DNA of 64,000 nt. It comes from CAMPJU01 sp036675265. Its GTDB lineage: Bacteria > Pseudomonadota > Gammaproteobacteria > Xanthomonadales > Xanthomonadaceae. The stretch spans positions 221,192 through 285,191 of the forward strand of contig JAKFFJ010000076.1 of assembly GCA_036675265.1 (NCBI GenBank), in the 5' to 3' direction. A model generated the notes under the pieces. The model was not told where the DNA came from, searched no databases, and worked only from the letters and a program-made list of their open reading frames with translations. Shown here one piece after another: positions 23,391-32,716 of the stretch (position 1 is the stretch's first letter; the number at the start of each line of letters is the position of its first letter). Both the position numbers and the translations under genes were made by a program.

Positions 23391-24382
23391 CCCGCGTGCG
23401 ATGTGGCCAGGCGGCGGAGGCCTTCGGCGATGGACACGCGCGGGACATAGCCGAAGTCGCGCCGCGCCGGGCCCATGTCGTACCAGTGGGTGGTCGCCAG
23501 CTGCTCGGCCAGGAAGCGCGTGAGTGGCGGTTCGCCCCGCAGCGGGAACCATGTCCATGCCGCTTCGCAGGCGGCGCCGATGGCATACGCGGCGGGAAAC
23601 GGCAGCGACGCCGTGACCGGCGGCGCGCCCACCGCCGCCAGCAGGCCATTCACGATCTCGCGCATCGGCCTGGGTTCGCCGTTGGAGATGAAATAGGCAC
23701 GGCCCGCGCACGCCGCGCCGGGCGCGAGGTGGTCGAAGGCGTCGAAATGCGCCTGCGCGGCATTGTCGATGTACGTGGTGTCGACCAGGTTGTTGCCGCC
23801 GCCGACCAGGCGCAGGCGGCCGGCACGCGCGCGCTCGGCGATGCGCGGCAGCAACTGCGCATCGCCCGGGCCCCAGATCAGCCGCGGGCGCAACGCGACC
23901 GTGGCGAGCGTCGCGTCGTTCGCGGCGAGCACCTGCTTCTCGGCTTCCAGCTTGGTCGCGGCATAGGGCGCCTTGAGGTGCTCGCCATAGGGCACGTCGT
24001 CGGCGGTGCCGTTGGCGACCGGATGCGTCGCGCGGTGCGTGACGCTGGGCGTGGACGTGTACACGAGGCGGCCGATGCCGTGCATGCGGCAGGCCTCGAG
24101 CACGTGCCGCGTGCCGAGCACGTTGGCGCGGTGGTAGCTGTCGAAGCTGCCCCAGGCGCCCGCCTTCGCGGCATTGTGGAACACCGCATCGAACCCGTTG
24201 CCGAACGCCGGCAGCACGGCATCCCGGTCTGCCAGGTCCCCCTGCACCTGCCGTACGCCGACCGCGTCCAGCACCGGGTAATACCCGCGATTGAAGCTGG
24301 TCACGTCGTGCCCGCGCGCGACCAGCCCACGGCACAGGGCCTGGCCCAGGAAACCGCCTCCGCCGGTCACCAGCACCTTCAT
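23387..24382 (-). CDS. oleD: 2-alkyl-3-oxoalkanoate reductase (olefin biosynthesis)
   Basis: A 331-residue extended short-chain dehydrogenase. It starts MKVLVTGGGGFLGQAL (NADPH-binding GxxGxxG) and carries the catalytic Y-x3-K in APYAATKLEAEKQ. In the Ole pathway OleD reduces the OleA product, a 2-alkyl-3-keto acid, to the 2-alkyl-3-hydroxy acid. It overlaps oleC by four bases (ATGA) and is the last gene of oleA-oleB-oleC-oleD. Its last codons overlap the hemN regulatory box. Assignment among many epimerase-like SDRs rests on the complete ole cluster. Confidence 0.94.
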   Translation of the reverse strand: MKVLVTGGGGFLGQALCRGLVARGHDVTSFNRGYYPVLDAVGVRQVQGDLADRDAVLPAFGNGFDAVFHNAAKAGAWGSFDSYHRANVLGTRHVLEACRMHGIGRLVYTSTPSVTHRATHPVANGTADDVPYGEHLKAPYAATKLEAEKQVLAANDATLATVALRPRLIWGPGDAQLLPRIAERARAGRLRLVGGGNNLVDTTYIDNAAQAHFDAFDHLAPGAACAGRAYFISNGEPRPMREIVNGLLAAVGAPPVTASLPFPAAYAIGAACEAAWTWFPLRGEPPLTRFLAEQLATTHWYDMGPARRDFGYVPRVSIAEGLRRLATSHAG

Positions 24383-26022
24383 CGGACGTTCCGGGCGGCC
24401 CATCGGGCGAGGGTCTCGCGGTCGATCTTGGCGTTGTGGCGGATGTCGACGGGGAAGCGGGGATGGCGGAGGAAGGTCGCGATGCCGGCGGTATGCGGGT
24501 GGCGCGCGCCGAGGGCGCGCAGTTCGTCCTCGATGCGTGGCCAGTCGCCGCCGCGGACGCCGGCGGCGAGTTCGACGCACAGGACCGGTGCCTGCGCCCC
24601 GCGCTCGCCCACGCCCACCAGGGCGGCGCGCCTGACCTGCGGATGGGGTTCGAACACGGGTTCCACCTGTTCGGTGTACAGCGTTCCGTCGCCGGTTTCG
24701 ACGCGCTGCGACTTGCGCCCGCAGAACCAGAGCCGGCCCGCTTCGTCGAACCAGCCCAGGTCGCCCATGCGGTGGACGATGCGTTCGCTCCCATCCGCCA
24801 GGCGTTCGCGGACCTTCGCCAGCCGCGTGGCAGCCTCGCGGTTGAAGTAGCGGTCGGTCGCGGTGGGCCCGGCGACGGTGATCTCGCCTACTTCGCCCCG
24901 TGGCAGCGGGCGCGCATCGGTCCAGTCGGGGATCGGGCCGTCGTCGATCGCGACGATCCGCACCTCGTTCGGCGGGACCGGCCGGCCGACGCAGGTTCCC
25001 GCGCCGGCTTCCGTGCGGGCGCGCAAAGCCACCAGTTCCGCCCCTTCGATCACCGTGACCGGCAGGCATTCGGTGGCGCCGTACGGCGTCCAGAACCGTG
25101 CACCTTCCGGCAGCAGCGCGCGCATCGCCGCGACGACGGCGGCCGGCACCGGCGCACCCGCGGACGTCACGCGCGTCACGCCGGGCAGCGCCGCGCCGTG
25201 CGCCGCCAGCACGCGCATCAGCGCCGGCGAGCCGAACAGCTGGGTCACGCCGAAGCGCGCGATGGCGTCGTGCAGCTTCCGCGGGTCCGCGTGCGCCGGC
25301 CGCGTCGGGTCCATGTCTGGCACCACCGAGGTGAGCCCGAGCGCGGGATCGAACAGCGCGAACGGCGGGAAGGTCGGCATGTCGACCCCGCCACCGTCCG
25401 GCGCGATGTCGAACGCGGCGCGCAGCATGTCCACCTGGGCGGCGAAGTGGCGGTGCCGGTACACCACGCCCTTGGGCACGCCGGTCGAGCCGGACGTGAA
25501 CAGGATCGCGGCCACATCGTCCGGTGCGGTCGCCGCCAGCCGCGGACCCGCGCCTTCGCCGTCGCGCTCCACCTGCGCGAGCGTCGCGTCCGCCAGCCAG
25601 GCACGACGGCCGGTCGTGATCCGCACCCGGGCCGATTTCGCCCACCCCAGGGCGACGCGTGCGGCCTGGGCCAGCGGGATGCCGATGAAAGCTTCCGCCT
25701 GGGCCTCGTCGAGGCACTGTTTCAAGGCGCGCCTGTCGATGCCGGGGTCGACGAGCACCGGCACCGCGCCCGACTTGAGCAGCGCGAACATCAGGAGGAA
25801 GAACTCGGGCGTCGGCCGGACCATCAGCACGGTGCGCGTGCCGCGCCCCACGCCCCGGCGGGCCAGCCCGGCGGCGATTGCATCGCTGCGGCGGTCCAGC
25901 TGGGCATAGGTCAGCGACTCGCGGTACCGCCCGTCCCGGCCGGGGACGCGCATCGCGATCCTGTCCGGCTGCTGGCTGGCCAGCGCCGGCAGCGCTGCGG
26001 CGATGTTGCCGGGGCTCCCCAT
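24379..26022 (-). CDS. oleC: Olefin beta-lactone synthetase
   Basis: A 547-residue member of the acyl-CoA synthetase/AMP-ligase superfamily. The P-loop-like AAILFTSGSTGVPKGV, the adenine motif WTPYGATECLPV, and MGDLGWFDEAGRLWFCGRKSQRV (split hinge region) are visible. OleC activates the 3-hydroxy acid from OleD with ATP and closes the beta-lactone. The C-terminal lysine lies in HNAKIDRETLARWA. It is flanked by oleD (overlapping) and by a Cys-cluster gene on the opposite strand. Only 42 bp separate its start from that divergent gene. Confidence 0.94.
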   Translation of the reverse strand: MGSPGNIAAALPALASQQPDRIAMRVPGRDGRYRESLTYAQLDRRSDAIAAGLARRGVGRGTRTVLMVRPTPEFFLLMFALLKSGAVPVLVDPGIDRRALKQCLDEAQAEAFIGIPLAQAARVALGWAKSARVRITTGRRAWLADATLAQVERDGEGAGPRLAATAPDDVAAILFTSGSTGVPKGVVYRHRHFAAQVDMLRAAFDIAPDGGGVDMPTFPPFALFDPALGLTSVVPDMDPTRPAHADPRKLHDAIARFGVTQLFGSPALMRVLAAHGAALPGVTRVTSAGAPVPAAVVAAMRALLPEGARFWTPYGATECLPVTVIEGAELVALRARTEAGAGTCVGRPVPPNEVRIVAIDDGPIPDWTDARPLPRGEVGEITVAGPTATDRYFNREAATRLAKVRERLADGSERIVHRMGDLGWFDEAGRLWFCGRKSQRVETGDGTLYTEQVEPVFEPHPQVRRAALVGVGERGAQAPVLCVELAAGVRGGDWPRIEDELRALGARHPHTAGIATFLRHPRFPVDIRHNAKIDRETLARWAARNVR

Positions 26023-26064
26023 GCCGCTATTATCGCCGCCCGCCCCGTCCACCCCCTGGCGCAG

Positions 26065-26619
26065 ATGCTCCATCCCTGCCTGGCCTGCGGCGCCTGCTGC
26101 GCCCACTTCCGGATCAGTTTCCACTGGTCGGAGGCCGAGCCTGGCCTGGGCGGCGTCGTCCCCATCGAACTGACCGATCCGCTGCGGCGCCACGAGCGGG
26201 TGATGCGCGGCACCTCGCAGGCGGCGCCGCGCTGCGTGGCCCTGGACGCCGAGATCGGCGTGCGTTCGCGCTGCAGCATCCATGCGGTGCGGCCCGGCGC
26301 GTGCCGTGCGGTGGAGGCGTCGTGGGAATCCGGCGCGCCCAGCACGCAGTGCGACAAGGCGCGCATCGCGCACGGCCTGGCGCCGCTGACGCCTGCAAGC
26401 TGGTCAGGCCGCGTCGAGGCGATGGTCGTCCAGGAATGCGCGGATGGCCGGCACGAGGACCTCGTGCCGGTCCTCGAGCACGTAGTGCCCCGCATCCTCG
26501 AAGGCATGGACCTCGGCATCGGGCCATGCGCCGCGGAAGGTCTCCAGGCAGTGCCCGTCGAACACGAAATCGCGCAGCCCCCAGCCGAGGAAGATGGGGC
26601 GGTCCGCGAACTCGCCTAG
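26065..26619 (+). CDS. YkgJ-family cysteine-cluster protein, overlapping oleB antisense
   Basis: A protein beginning MLHPCLACGACCAHFRISF, the C-x2-C-x2-CC signature of the YkgJ family (putative zinc or Fe-S binding). Further cysteines lie in RCVALD, RCSIHAVRPGACR and QCDKARIAHGL. The usual protein ends near residue 113 (LTPASW). Here the frame stays open to 26619, giving 184 residues and a tail-to-tail overlap of 216 bp with oleB. Either the natural stop was lost or the extension is real; the first 113 residues are well supported. It is embedded between oleB and oleC on the opposite strand, with no known link to olefin synthesis. Confidence 0.7.
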   Translation: MLHPCLACGACCAHFRISFHWSEAEPGLGGVVPIELTDPLRRHERVMRGTSQAAPRCVALDAEIGVRSRCSIHAVRPGACRAVEASWESGAPSTQCDKARIAHGLAPLTPASWSGRVEAMVVQECADGRHEDLVPVLEHVVPRILEGMDLGIGPCAAEGLQAVPVEHEIAQPPAEEDGAVRELA

Positions 26620-27429
26620 GCGCGCACCCGCCTCCGCGACCAGTGGCCAGGCCGGATCGCCCTCGCGCAGCGGGATGTCCTGCATGAAGCGCAGTGTCGA
26701 GATCGCGTTCGCCCACCCTGCGTAGGGGGCGACGTACGCGCGCCGCACGTCCGGCGGCAGCCGGCGCTCGGTCCCCAGCCAGGCCGCGCCGCGCGCGAAC
26801 AGGTTGAACCGGCGAATGAACCAGCCACCGATGCGCGAGTCGCGCCCCAGCGACAGTTGCCATGGCATCCGCTTGGTTGCGGGCAGCGGAAACATCGCGG
26901 TGTTGAGCACGACCAACCGCCGCACGCGCGACGGATCCCGCAGTGCCCAGCCCATGCCGATCATCCCGCCCCAGTCGTGCACCGCCAGGGTCACGGGGCG
27001 GTCGATCCCCAGGGAATCGATCAGCGTCCCGATGTCGTCGACCCGCGACTGCAATGTGTAGTCGTAGCGCGGCGACGCGTCGGCCACATCGTCCGGCTTG
27101 TCGGACAAGCCCATGCCGACATGGTCCGGCACGATGCACCGGTACCGGTCGCACAGACCGGACACCAGGTGCCGCCAGTAGTAGCTCCACGACGGGTTGC
27201 CGTGCAGCATCACCATGACGTGGCCGTCGCGCGGGCCTTCGTCGAGGTACGACATTTCGACGCCGGGACGCACCTCAAGGCGCCCAGGCGCGAACGAATA
27301 ATCAGGAAGCGCGGTGGTCATGTCGCTTTCGAACTGATGGTGGACGAGCGCCATCTTCACCAGTGGGTCGGCGGCGAACGGCGGTTCGTCGTGCATGAAA
27401 CGTTCGAGGTCGCCCACCAGGCGAGCCAT
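26404..27429 (-). CDS. oleB: Olefin beta-lactone decarboxylase (alpha/beta hydrolase)
   Basis: A haloalkane-dehalogenase-like alpha/beta hydrolase. It has the oxyanion motif MLHGNPSWSYYWR, the nucleophile Asp in LAVHDWGGMIG, and the catalytic His in EDAGHYVLEDR. OleB decarboxylates the cis-beta-lactone made by OleC, giving the cis-alkene. The start is ambiguous. ATG 27429 (341 residues) has AGGA eight bases upstream and lies 34 bp after oleA, while ATG 27321 (305 residues) gives the N-terminus typical of characterised OleB (LPDYSFAPGR). The N-terminal 36 residues have no clear conserved feature. Its 3' end is overlapped by the convergent YkgJ-family frame. Confidence 0.92.
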   Translation of the reverse strand: MARLVGDLERFMHDEPPFAADPLVKMALVHHQFESDMTTALPDYSFAPGRLEVRPGVEMSYLDEGPRDGHVMVMLHGNPSWSYYWRHLVSGLCDRYRCIVPDHVGMGLSDKPDDVADASPRYDYTLQSRVDDIGTLIDSLGIDRPVTLAVHDWGGMIGMGWALRDPSRVRRLVVLNTAMFPLPATKRMPWQLSLGRDSRIGGWFIRRFNLFARGAAWLGTERRLPPDVRRAYVAPYAGWANAISTLRFMQDIPLREGDPAWPLVAEAGARLGEFADRPIFLGWGLRDFVFDGHCLETFRGAWPDAEVHAFEDAGHYVLEDRHEVLVPAIRAFLDDHRLDAA

Positions 27430-27463
27430 CAGCCCGCTTCCTGGGCATGTGTCGGCGGTCGGA

Positions 27464-28486
27464 TTACCAGACCACCTCGGCCATCGAGCAATTCAACCCC
27501 GACCCGATGCCCAGCAGCGCAATCCGGTTGCCCTTCTTCAGGGTACCCATCTCCCGCAGCTTGCTCAGCACGATCGGCACCGATGCCGGCCCGATGTTGC
27601 CGTGTTCGCCGAAGATGGTCATCACCTTGGCCGGATCGATGCGGAAGGCCTTGAGGAAGGCCTTGGTGTGCGCCTTGCTGACCTGGTGGATCACGAACTG
27701 GTCCAGTTCCTCCACGGCCCAGCCCAGCGCCAGCCGGGCGGCGGCGAAGGTCTTGTGGCCCAGCTTGATGCCCTCGACCAGCAGCATCGGGCCGTCGGCG
27801 ATCATCCGGTCGTGGATGAGGTCGCCCCGGCACAGGTGGTTCCACTCGGTGGCCGAGCGGGTCACGCCGCCCCGGTAGCGCGGCGCCCCGGGGGCGAGCT
27901 CGGTCCGGGCCATGACCATCGCCGCGGCGCCGCTGCCCAGGGTGAGGGTGGCCATCTCGTCGCGGAACTGTTCGGCGGTCACGTCGGGCTGGCCGAGCCG
28001 GTGCAGGGTCTTTTCGTAGGCGAGGTCGGCGGTCTCGCCGTCCACGACCAGTGCGTAGTCGATCTCGCCGCGCTCGATCATGCGGCCGGCGATGTCCATG
28101 CCGTTGAGGAACGCCAGGCACGCGTTGGCCACGTCGAAGTTCTGGCACTGGTCGCCCAGGCGCAGGTTGCCGGCGACGATGCTGGCCGTGGACGGCTCCA
28201 GGTAGTCGCGGCTGACGGAGGTGTTGACCAGCAGGCCGATCCGGTCGGCGTCGATCCCGGCGTCGGCCAGCGCCTTGACGCCGGCGAGCGTCGCCGCGTC
28301 CGAGGCCTTCATCTCGCCGTCCCAGAGCCGCCGCTCGTGCACGCCGGCCACGTCCTGCAGGACGTTGGCCTTGATGCCGAGGCGGTCGAGGGTGGGGCGG
28401 AGGCGGGCGTGGATCTCGTCGGAGGTCAGCCGGCGGGGCGCGTCGATATGGGCCAGGCCGGCGATGGCGACGTGTTGGAACAGCAT
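27464..28486 (-). CDS. oleA: OleA, 3-oxoacyl-ACP synthase III-like acyl-CoA condensing enzyme
   Basis: A 340-residue thiolase-superfamily enzyme that performs head-to-head Claisen condensation of two fatty acyl-CoAs, the first step to long-chain olefins. The nucleophile is Cys123 in DVANACLAFLNG. His is in FVIHQVSKAHTKAF and Asn in EHGNIGPASVP, completing the triad. GIGSGLNCSMAEVVW closes the protein. It differs from FabH in lacking the ACP-directed features and by being clustered with oleB, oleC and oleD. Xanthomonas and Stenotrophomonas have the same cluster. Confidence 0.95.
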   Translation of the reverse strand: MLFQHVAIAGLAHIDAPRRLTSDEIHARLRPTLDRLGIKANVLQDVAGVHERRLWDGEMKASDAATLAGVKALADAGIDADRIGLLVNTSVSRDYLEPSTASIVAGNLRLGDQCQNFDVANACLAFLNGMDIAGRMIERGEIDYALVVDGETADLAYEKTLHRLGQPDVTAEQFRDEMATLTLGSGAAAMVMARTELAPGAPRYRGGVTRSATEWNHLCRGDLIHDRMIADGPMLLVEGIKLGHKTFAAARLALGWAVEELDQFVIHQVSKAHTKAFLKAFRIDPAKVMTIFGEHGNIGPASVPIVLSKLREMGTLKKGNRIALLGIGSGLNCSMAEVVW

Positions 28487-28554
28487 GGGCGGGACTGCCT
28501 GCGGGGTGCCGGGCGCGGCACGGGAATCCGACAGGATACCGGACGGGAGCCGGG

Positions 28555-28872
28555 CTACTTGCAGCGGTACGCCGCGAACCGCTGCTCACCTTCGACAGGC
28601 GGGGCCATCGGGACGATGGTGTCCGCGCCCAGGCCGGGCGCCTCGTTGCGCGCCAGGGTCTCGAGTTCGTCGCGTACGCGCAGGTCGTTGCGCTCGTAGA
28701 ACGCGATGCTGTCCTTGACCGACACGGCAACGTCGCCGCGCTTCTCGCAGCCGGGCGGCTGCGACCCCAGGGGCAGGACTTCGACCGCCCGGGCACCGGG
28801 CGCCAGGTGCACCCAGGTGCAGCCGCCGGACAGCAGCGCGGCGGTGATCAGCAGGGGCAGCGTCTTGCGCAT
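28555..28872 (-). CDS. DUF4156-like small lipoprotein
   Basis: A 105-residue lipoprotein. Lipobox LLSGGC places the acylated Cys at residue 18. The mature part has two further cysteines (GCEKRG and AYRCK at the C-terminus) likely to form a disulfide, and VEVLPLGSQPPGCEKRGDV, which matches the DUF4156 pattern. The function is unknown; the location is the periplasmic side of a membrane. It lies about 70 bp upstream of oleA on the same strand, probably with its own promoter. Confidence 0.85.
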   Translation of the reverse strand: MRKTLPLLITAALLSGGCTWVHLAPGARAVEVLPLGSQPPGCEKRGDVAVSVKDSIAFYERNDLRVRDELETLARNEAPGLGADTIVPMAPPVEGEQRFAAYRCK

Positions 28873-28921
28873 GGCGGTCTCCTCGGTGGGCGTCCATCCG
28901 ATTGTAGGAGGCGGCAAAGGA

Positions 28922-28945
28922 AACGGGCCGGTCGCCCGGCCCGTT
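28922..28945 (-). terminator. Intrinsic-type hairpin after the M16 peptidase gene
   Basis: A perfect ten-base stem AACGGGCCGG/CCGGCCCGTT with a four-base loop. On the minus strand it lies just after the peptidase TAA (28969) and is followed by TTTCCTTT, a weak U-tract. Confidence 0.75.
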
Positions 28946-28968
28946 CCGGTGGTGCATGCAGCGGGCGT

Positions 28969-31845
28969 TTACCTGCTGACGGGCTTGCCGTCGGCATCCA
29001 CGATCGTGACCGTGCCCAGGTCGAGCGCGCGGATCGGTGCCTCGATCTTGTCGAGGTCGCCGACCACCACCCAGGTCAGTGCGGACGGATCGATCGCCGC
29101 CGCGGCCTCGGCGACCTGCGCCGGGGTCAGCGCCTCGATTTCCTCGCGACGCTGTGCCACGTAGTCGTCGGGCCGGTCGTAGCGGACGATCCCGGCGATG
29201 GTGCCCATCACCGCGCCAGCGGTCTCGTAGGCACCGGGCAGGCCGCGGATGTTGGTGGCCTGGACCTTGGCGACTTCCTCGGCGGTCGGCGGCACCGCGC
29301 TGGTGGCGTACTCGGTGATCTCGCGCTTGATCTCGGCGAGCGACTCGGCAGTCTTGTCGATCTGCACCGCCGCGTAGCCGATCCACGGGCGTTGGCCCTG
29401 GGCGTCGCTGAGGAAACTGGAGGCGCCGTAAGCCCAGTGCTTGTCCTCGCGCAGGTTCATGTTGAGCCGCGAAGTGAATTCGCCACCCAGCACCGCGTTG
29501 GCGATCTCGAGCTCGGTGGCGCCTTCGTCGCGCGTGGAGGGCATCAGCTGGCCGACGAAGATGTTGGCCTGCACGGCGCCCGGCTGGTCGATCAGGAACA
29601 CGCGCGGCTGCGCGGGCAGGGCGACACGGTCCACGTCCACCGGTGCCGGCGCCGGGCCGGTGCCCTGCCAGTCGCCGAAATGCTTCTCGAGCAGCGGCTT
29701 GACCTCCGCCAGCGTCGTGTCGCCGACGACCACGAGGGTCGCGCCTTCCGGACGGATCCACGCGTGGTGGTAGTCGACCAGGTCCGCGCGGTCGAGCGCG
29801 GCGATGGAGGCCTCGGTGCCCGTGCCGCTGAAGGGGATGGCGTAGGCGTGGCCTTCGCCGTACAGCAGCGGCGGCAGCACGCGCAGCGCCGCGCCGTTCG
29901 GGCGGGCCTTCTCCTGCTTGATGCCGGCGATCCAGCTGGCCTTGACCCGGTCGATCTCGGCCTGGTCGAAGCGCGGGGCCTGCAGCATGTCGGCGAACAG
30001 CGCCAGCGACGGGTCCAGGTTCTCCTTCAGCGCCGACAGGTAGGCACTGGTGCCGTCGAGCGACGCGCCGGCGCCGAGCTGCGCGCCCAGCGACTCGGCC
30101 GCCGCGCGGAAATCCAGCGCACCCAGGTCGGCCGAACCCTCGTCCAGCATGCCCATCGCGAAGCTGGAGGTGCCGAGCTTGTCGTCGGCGTCGGCCTTGT
30201 AGCCGCCACCGAACAGGAAGCTCATCTGCACGACCGGCACGTCATGGCGCTCGGCGAGGATCACCTCGATGCCGTTGGACAGCGTCGTGCGCTGCAGGTC
30301 CGGGAACGTGAGGTCGGGGAAGGCCTCGGTGACCGGCACGCCCGCGCTGCGGTCGACCGTGCTCTCGGTGGTGGTGTACGTCGGGTCCACCGGCGGGGGC
30401 GTGAACGGCGCCGGGGTCACCGCCACGTCCTCGACCAGCGGGGTGCGCTCGCCCGGGACCACGACCAGCGTGTGGTCGCCATCGCCGAGCCACTTGCGGC
30501 CCATCGCCTGGATGTCGGCGGCGGTGGTCGCCTCGATGTTCTCCAGCGTGTCGCGGAAGCAGCCGGGGTCGCCGGCGAACACCTCGCAGGCGGCCAGCAC
30601 GTCGGCCTTGCCGCCGAAGCCGCCGATCCGCTCGATGCCGCGGATGAAGCCGGCGCGGATCACGGTCTTGGCCTGCTCGAGCTCGTCGGCCGTCGGGCCT
30701 TCGGTCACGAGCCTGCGCACCTCTTCCTCGATGATCGCCTCGACCTTCGCGGGGTCGACGCCTTCCTTGACGTTGGCGATCACCACGAAGTTGGAGCCGA
30801 GCTGCGACTCGCCGAGGAAGGTGCTGACGCTGTCGGCCAGCTTGTCGCCGTGCACCAGGCGCTTGTCCAGGCGCGAGGTGGCGCTGCCGCCCAGCAGCTG
30901 CGAGACCACGTGCAGCTGGTCGACGTCCTTCGTGTTGGCCTGCGCCACGTTCCAGGCGCGGTAGATGCGCGCCTGCGGCACGTTGTCGGCCATCACCTCG
31001 CGGGTATCGGCCGGGCGCCGGGCGACGTCGACCGGTGGCTGCGCCATGGTCGGGCCGGCCGGGATGTCGCCGAAGTACTTCGCGACCTTCTTCTTCGCGG
31101 TCTCCACGTCGATGTCGCCCGCCAGCACCAGCACCGCGTTGTTCGGGCCGTACCAGGTGCGGAACCACTGCTTCACGTCGTCCAGCGACGCGGCGTTGAG
31201 GTCCGCCATCGAGCCGATGGTGCTGTGGTGGTAGGGGTGGCCTTCCGGGTACAGGGCCTCGCCGAGCTTCTCCCAGACCTGGCCGTAGGGCTGGTTGATG
31301 CCCTGGCGCTTCTCGTTCTGGACCACGCCGCGCTGCTCGTCGAGCGCGGCCTGGTCGACGGCGCCGAGCAGGTGGCCCATGCGGTCGGACTCCATCCACA
31401 ACGCCATGTCGAGCGCGGTGGTGGGGACGTTCTGGAAATAGTTGGTGCGGTCGGAATTGGTGGTGCCGTTCTGGTCGGTGGCGCCCACCATCTCGAACGG
31501 GGTGAAGAACTCGCCGGGGTGGTTCTCGCTGGCCTGGAACATCAGGTGCTCGAACAGGTGCGCGAAGCCGCTGCGGCCCTTCGGTTCGTCCTTGCTGCCC
31601 ACGTGGTACCAGATGTTGACCGCGACGATCGGCGCCTTGTGGTCCTCGTGGACGATCACGCGCAGGCCGTTGGGCAGCGTGAACTCCTCGTAGGGAATGG
31701 CGACCTCGGCGACGTCGCCGGCCACGTCCGCGGCGGCGGCCGGCGCTTCCGCAGGCGAAGTGGTGCATCCGCCGATGGCGAGGGCCAGGGCCAGCGCGAG
31801 CGCGCCGTGCCGGAGGGCCGCGAACGGCCGGTGCGAAGCAGTCAT
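28969..31845 (-). CDS. M16-family zinc metallopeptidase, two-domain lipoprotein
   Basis: A 958-residue exported peptidase. Lipobox IGGC puts the acylated Cys at residue 27. The N-terminal M16 half has the inverted zinc motif H96-x2-E99-H100 (HLFEHLMF), with the distal Glu expected in the DEQRGVVQNEKRQ helix. The second half (from about residue 515) repeats the M16 fold without the zinc motif, as in pitrilysin-like and YhjJ/PqqL-type periplasmic proteins. It likely degrades peptides in the periplasm; no specific substrate can be assigned. It is a single-gene unit with a hairpin terminator at 28922-28945. Confidence 0.94.
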   Translation of the reverse strand: MTASHRPFAALRHGALALALALAIGGCTTSPAEAPAAAADVAGDVAEVAIPYEEFTLPNGLRVIVHEDHKAPIVAVNIWYHVGSKDEPKGRSGFAHLFEHLMFQASENHPGEFFTPFEMVGATDQNGTTNSDRTNYFQNVPTTALDMALWMESDRMGHLLGAVDQAALDEQRGVVQNEKRQGINQPYGQVWEKLGEALYPEGHPYHHSTIGSMADLNAASLDDVKQWFRTWYGPNNAVLVLAGDIDVETAKKKVAKYFGDIPAGPTMAQPPVDVARRPADTREVMADNVPQARIYRAWNVAQANTKDVDQLHVVSQLLGGSATSRLDKRLVHGDKLADSVSTFLGESQLGSNFVVIANVKEGVDPAKVEAIIEEEVRRLVTEGPTADELEQAKTVIRAGFIRGIERIGGFGGKADVLAACEVFAGDPGCFRDTLENIEATTAADIQAMGRKWLGDGDHTLVVVPGERTPLVEDVAVTPAPFTPPPVDPTYTTTESTVDRSAGVPVTEAFPDLTFPDLQRTTLSNGIEVILAERHDVPVVQMSFLFGGGYKADADDKLGTSSFAMGMLDEGSADLGALDFRAAAESLGAQLGAGASLDGTSAYLSALKENLDPSLALFADMLQAPRFDQAEIDRVKASWIAGIKQEKARPNGAALRVLPPLLYGEGHAYAIPFSGTGTEASIAALDRADLVDYHHAWIRPEGATLVVVGDTTLAEVKPLLEKHFGDWQGTGPAPAPVDVDRVALPAQPRVFLIDQPGAVQANIFVGQLMPSTRDEGATELEIANAVLGGEFTSRLNMNLREDKHWAYGASSFLSDAQGQRPWIGYAAVQIDKTAESLAEIKREITEYATSAVPPTAEEVAKVQATNIRGLPGAYETAGAVMGTIAGIVRYDRPDDYVAQRREEIEALTPAQVAEAAAAIDPSALTWVVVGDLDKIEAPIRALDLGTVTIVDADGKPVSR

Positions 31846-31983
31846 GTGTCACTCCCCGAAAATGGTGGCAAGAAGGCGCAAGGGCCCTGTCGCATCCTAG
31901 CGGGCGGGGAGCGCGGGGGCATGGGCCACAAGTCCGGTTGCCGTGGGGGGAACTTCGATGGCTCCCGCAAGTAGACTCGCCGG

Positions 31984-32700
31984 ATGACGTCCACTGCCTA
32001 CGCACTCGTGACCGGCGCCAATCGCGGCCTCGGCCTGGAATTCGCCCGCCAGCTGCTGGGCCAGGGTCGCCGGGTCGTGGCGACGTGCCGCCAACCCGGG
32101 CGCGCCACCGCGCTCAATGCCCTGGCCGGGGAGCATCCGGGCCGCCTGCGGGTGTTGCCGCTGGATGTCGCCGACGCGCGCTCGCGCGCCGAACTGGTGC
32201 GCGAACTGCCACTGCTGTCCGCCGACGATGCGCCGCTGCGCATCGACCTGCTGGTCAACAACGCGGGCGTGCTGCATTCGGGCGAGCGGTTCGGGGACGT
32301 ATCGGAGGCCAACCTGCTCGACAGCCTGCGCATCAACGCGGTCGGGCCGTTCCTCCTGGTGCAGGCATTGGCGCCACTGCTGGCCGATGGCGCCCGCGTG
32401 GCCAACCTGTCGTCGCAGCTCGGTTCGATCGAGCGCGTGACCCGCTTCGGCACGCCGAGCTATTCGATTTCCAAGGCGGCGCAGAACATGGCGACCGCGC
32501 AACTCGCGCAGGCCCTTGCGGCGCGGGGGATCGTGCTGGTGGCGCTGCACCCCGGCTGGGTCCAGACCGAGATGGGCGGTGCCGGCGCGGACGTCGCGCC
32601 GCAGGATTCCGCCGCGGGACTGCTGGCGGTCATCGACGGCCTGGGCGAGCGCGACAGCGGCCGCTTCCTCGACTGGCGCGGGCAGCCGCTGCCCTGGTGA
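31984..32700 (+). CDS. Short-chain dehydrogenase/reductase
   Basis: A 238-residue classical SDR. The cofactor motif TGANRGLG lies near residue 10, NNAG in LLVNNAGVLH near residue 87, the catalytic Ser in NLSSQLGS, and Tyr-x3-Lys in PSYSISKAAQN. Of the csgA/C-factor-like subgroup by length and by HPGWVQTEMGG. The substrate is unknown. It is followed after 16 bp by trmL on the same strand and diverges from the M16 peptidase gene across 138 bp with no recognisable repeat. Confidence 0.92.
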   Translation: MTSTAYALVTGANRGLGLEFARQLLGQGRRVVATCRQPGRATALNALAGEHPGRLRVLPLDVADARSRAELVRELPLLSADDAPLRIDLLVNNAGVLHSGERFGDVSEANLLDSLRINAVGPFLLVQALAPLLADGARVANLSSQLGSIERVTRFGTPSYSISKAAQNMATAQLAQALAARGIVLVALHPGWVQTEMGGAGADVAPQDSAAGLLAVIDGLGERDSGRFLDWRGQPLPW

Positions 32701-32716
32701 GGCCCGCGCGGCCGAC

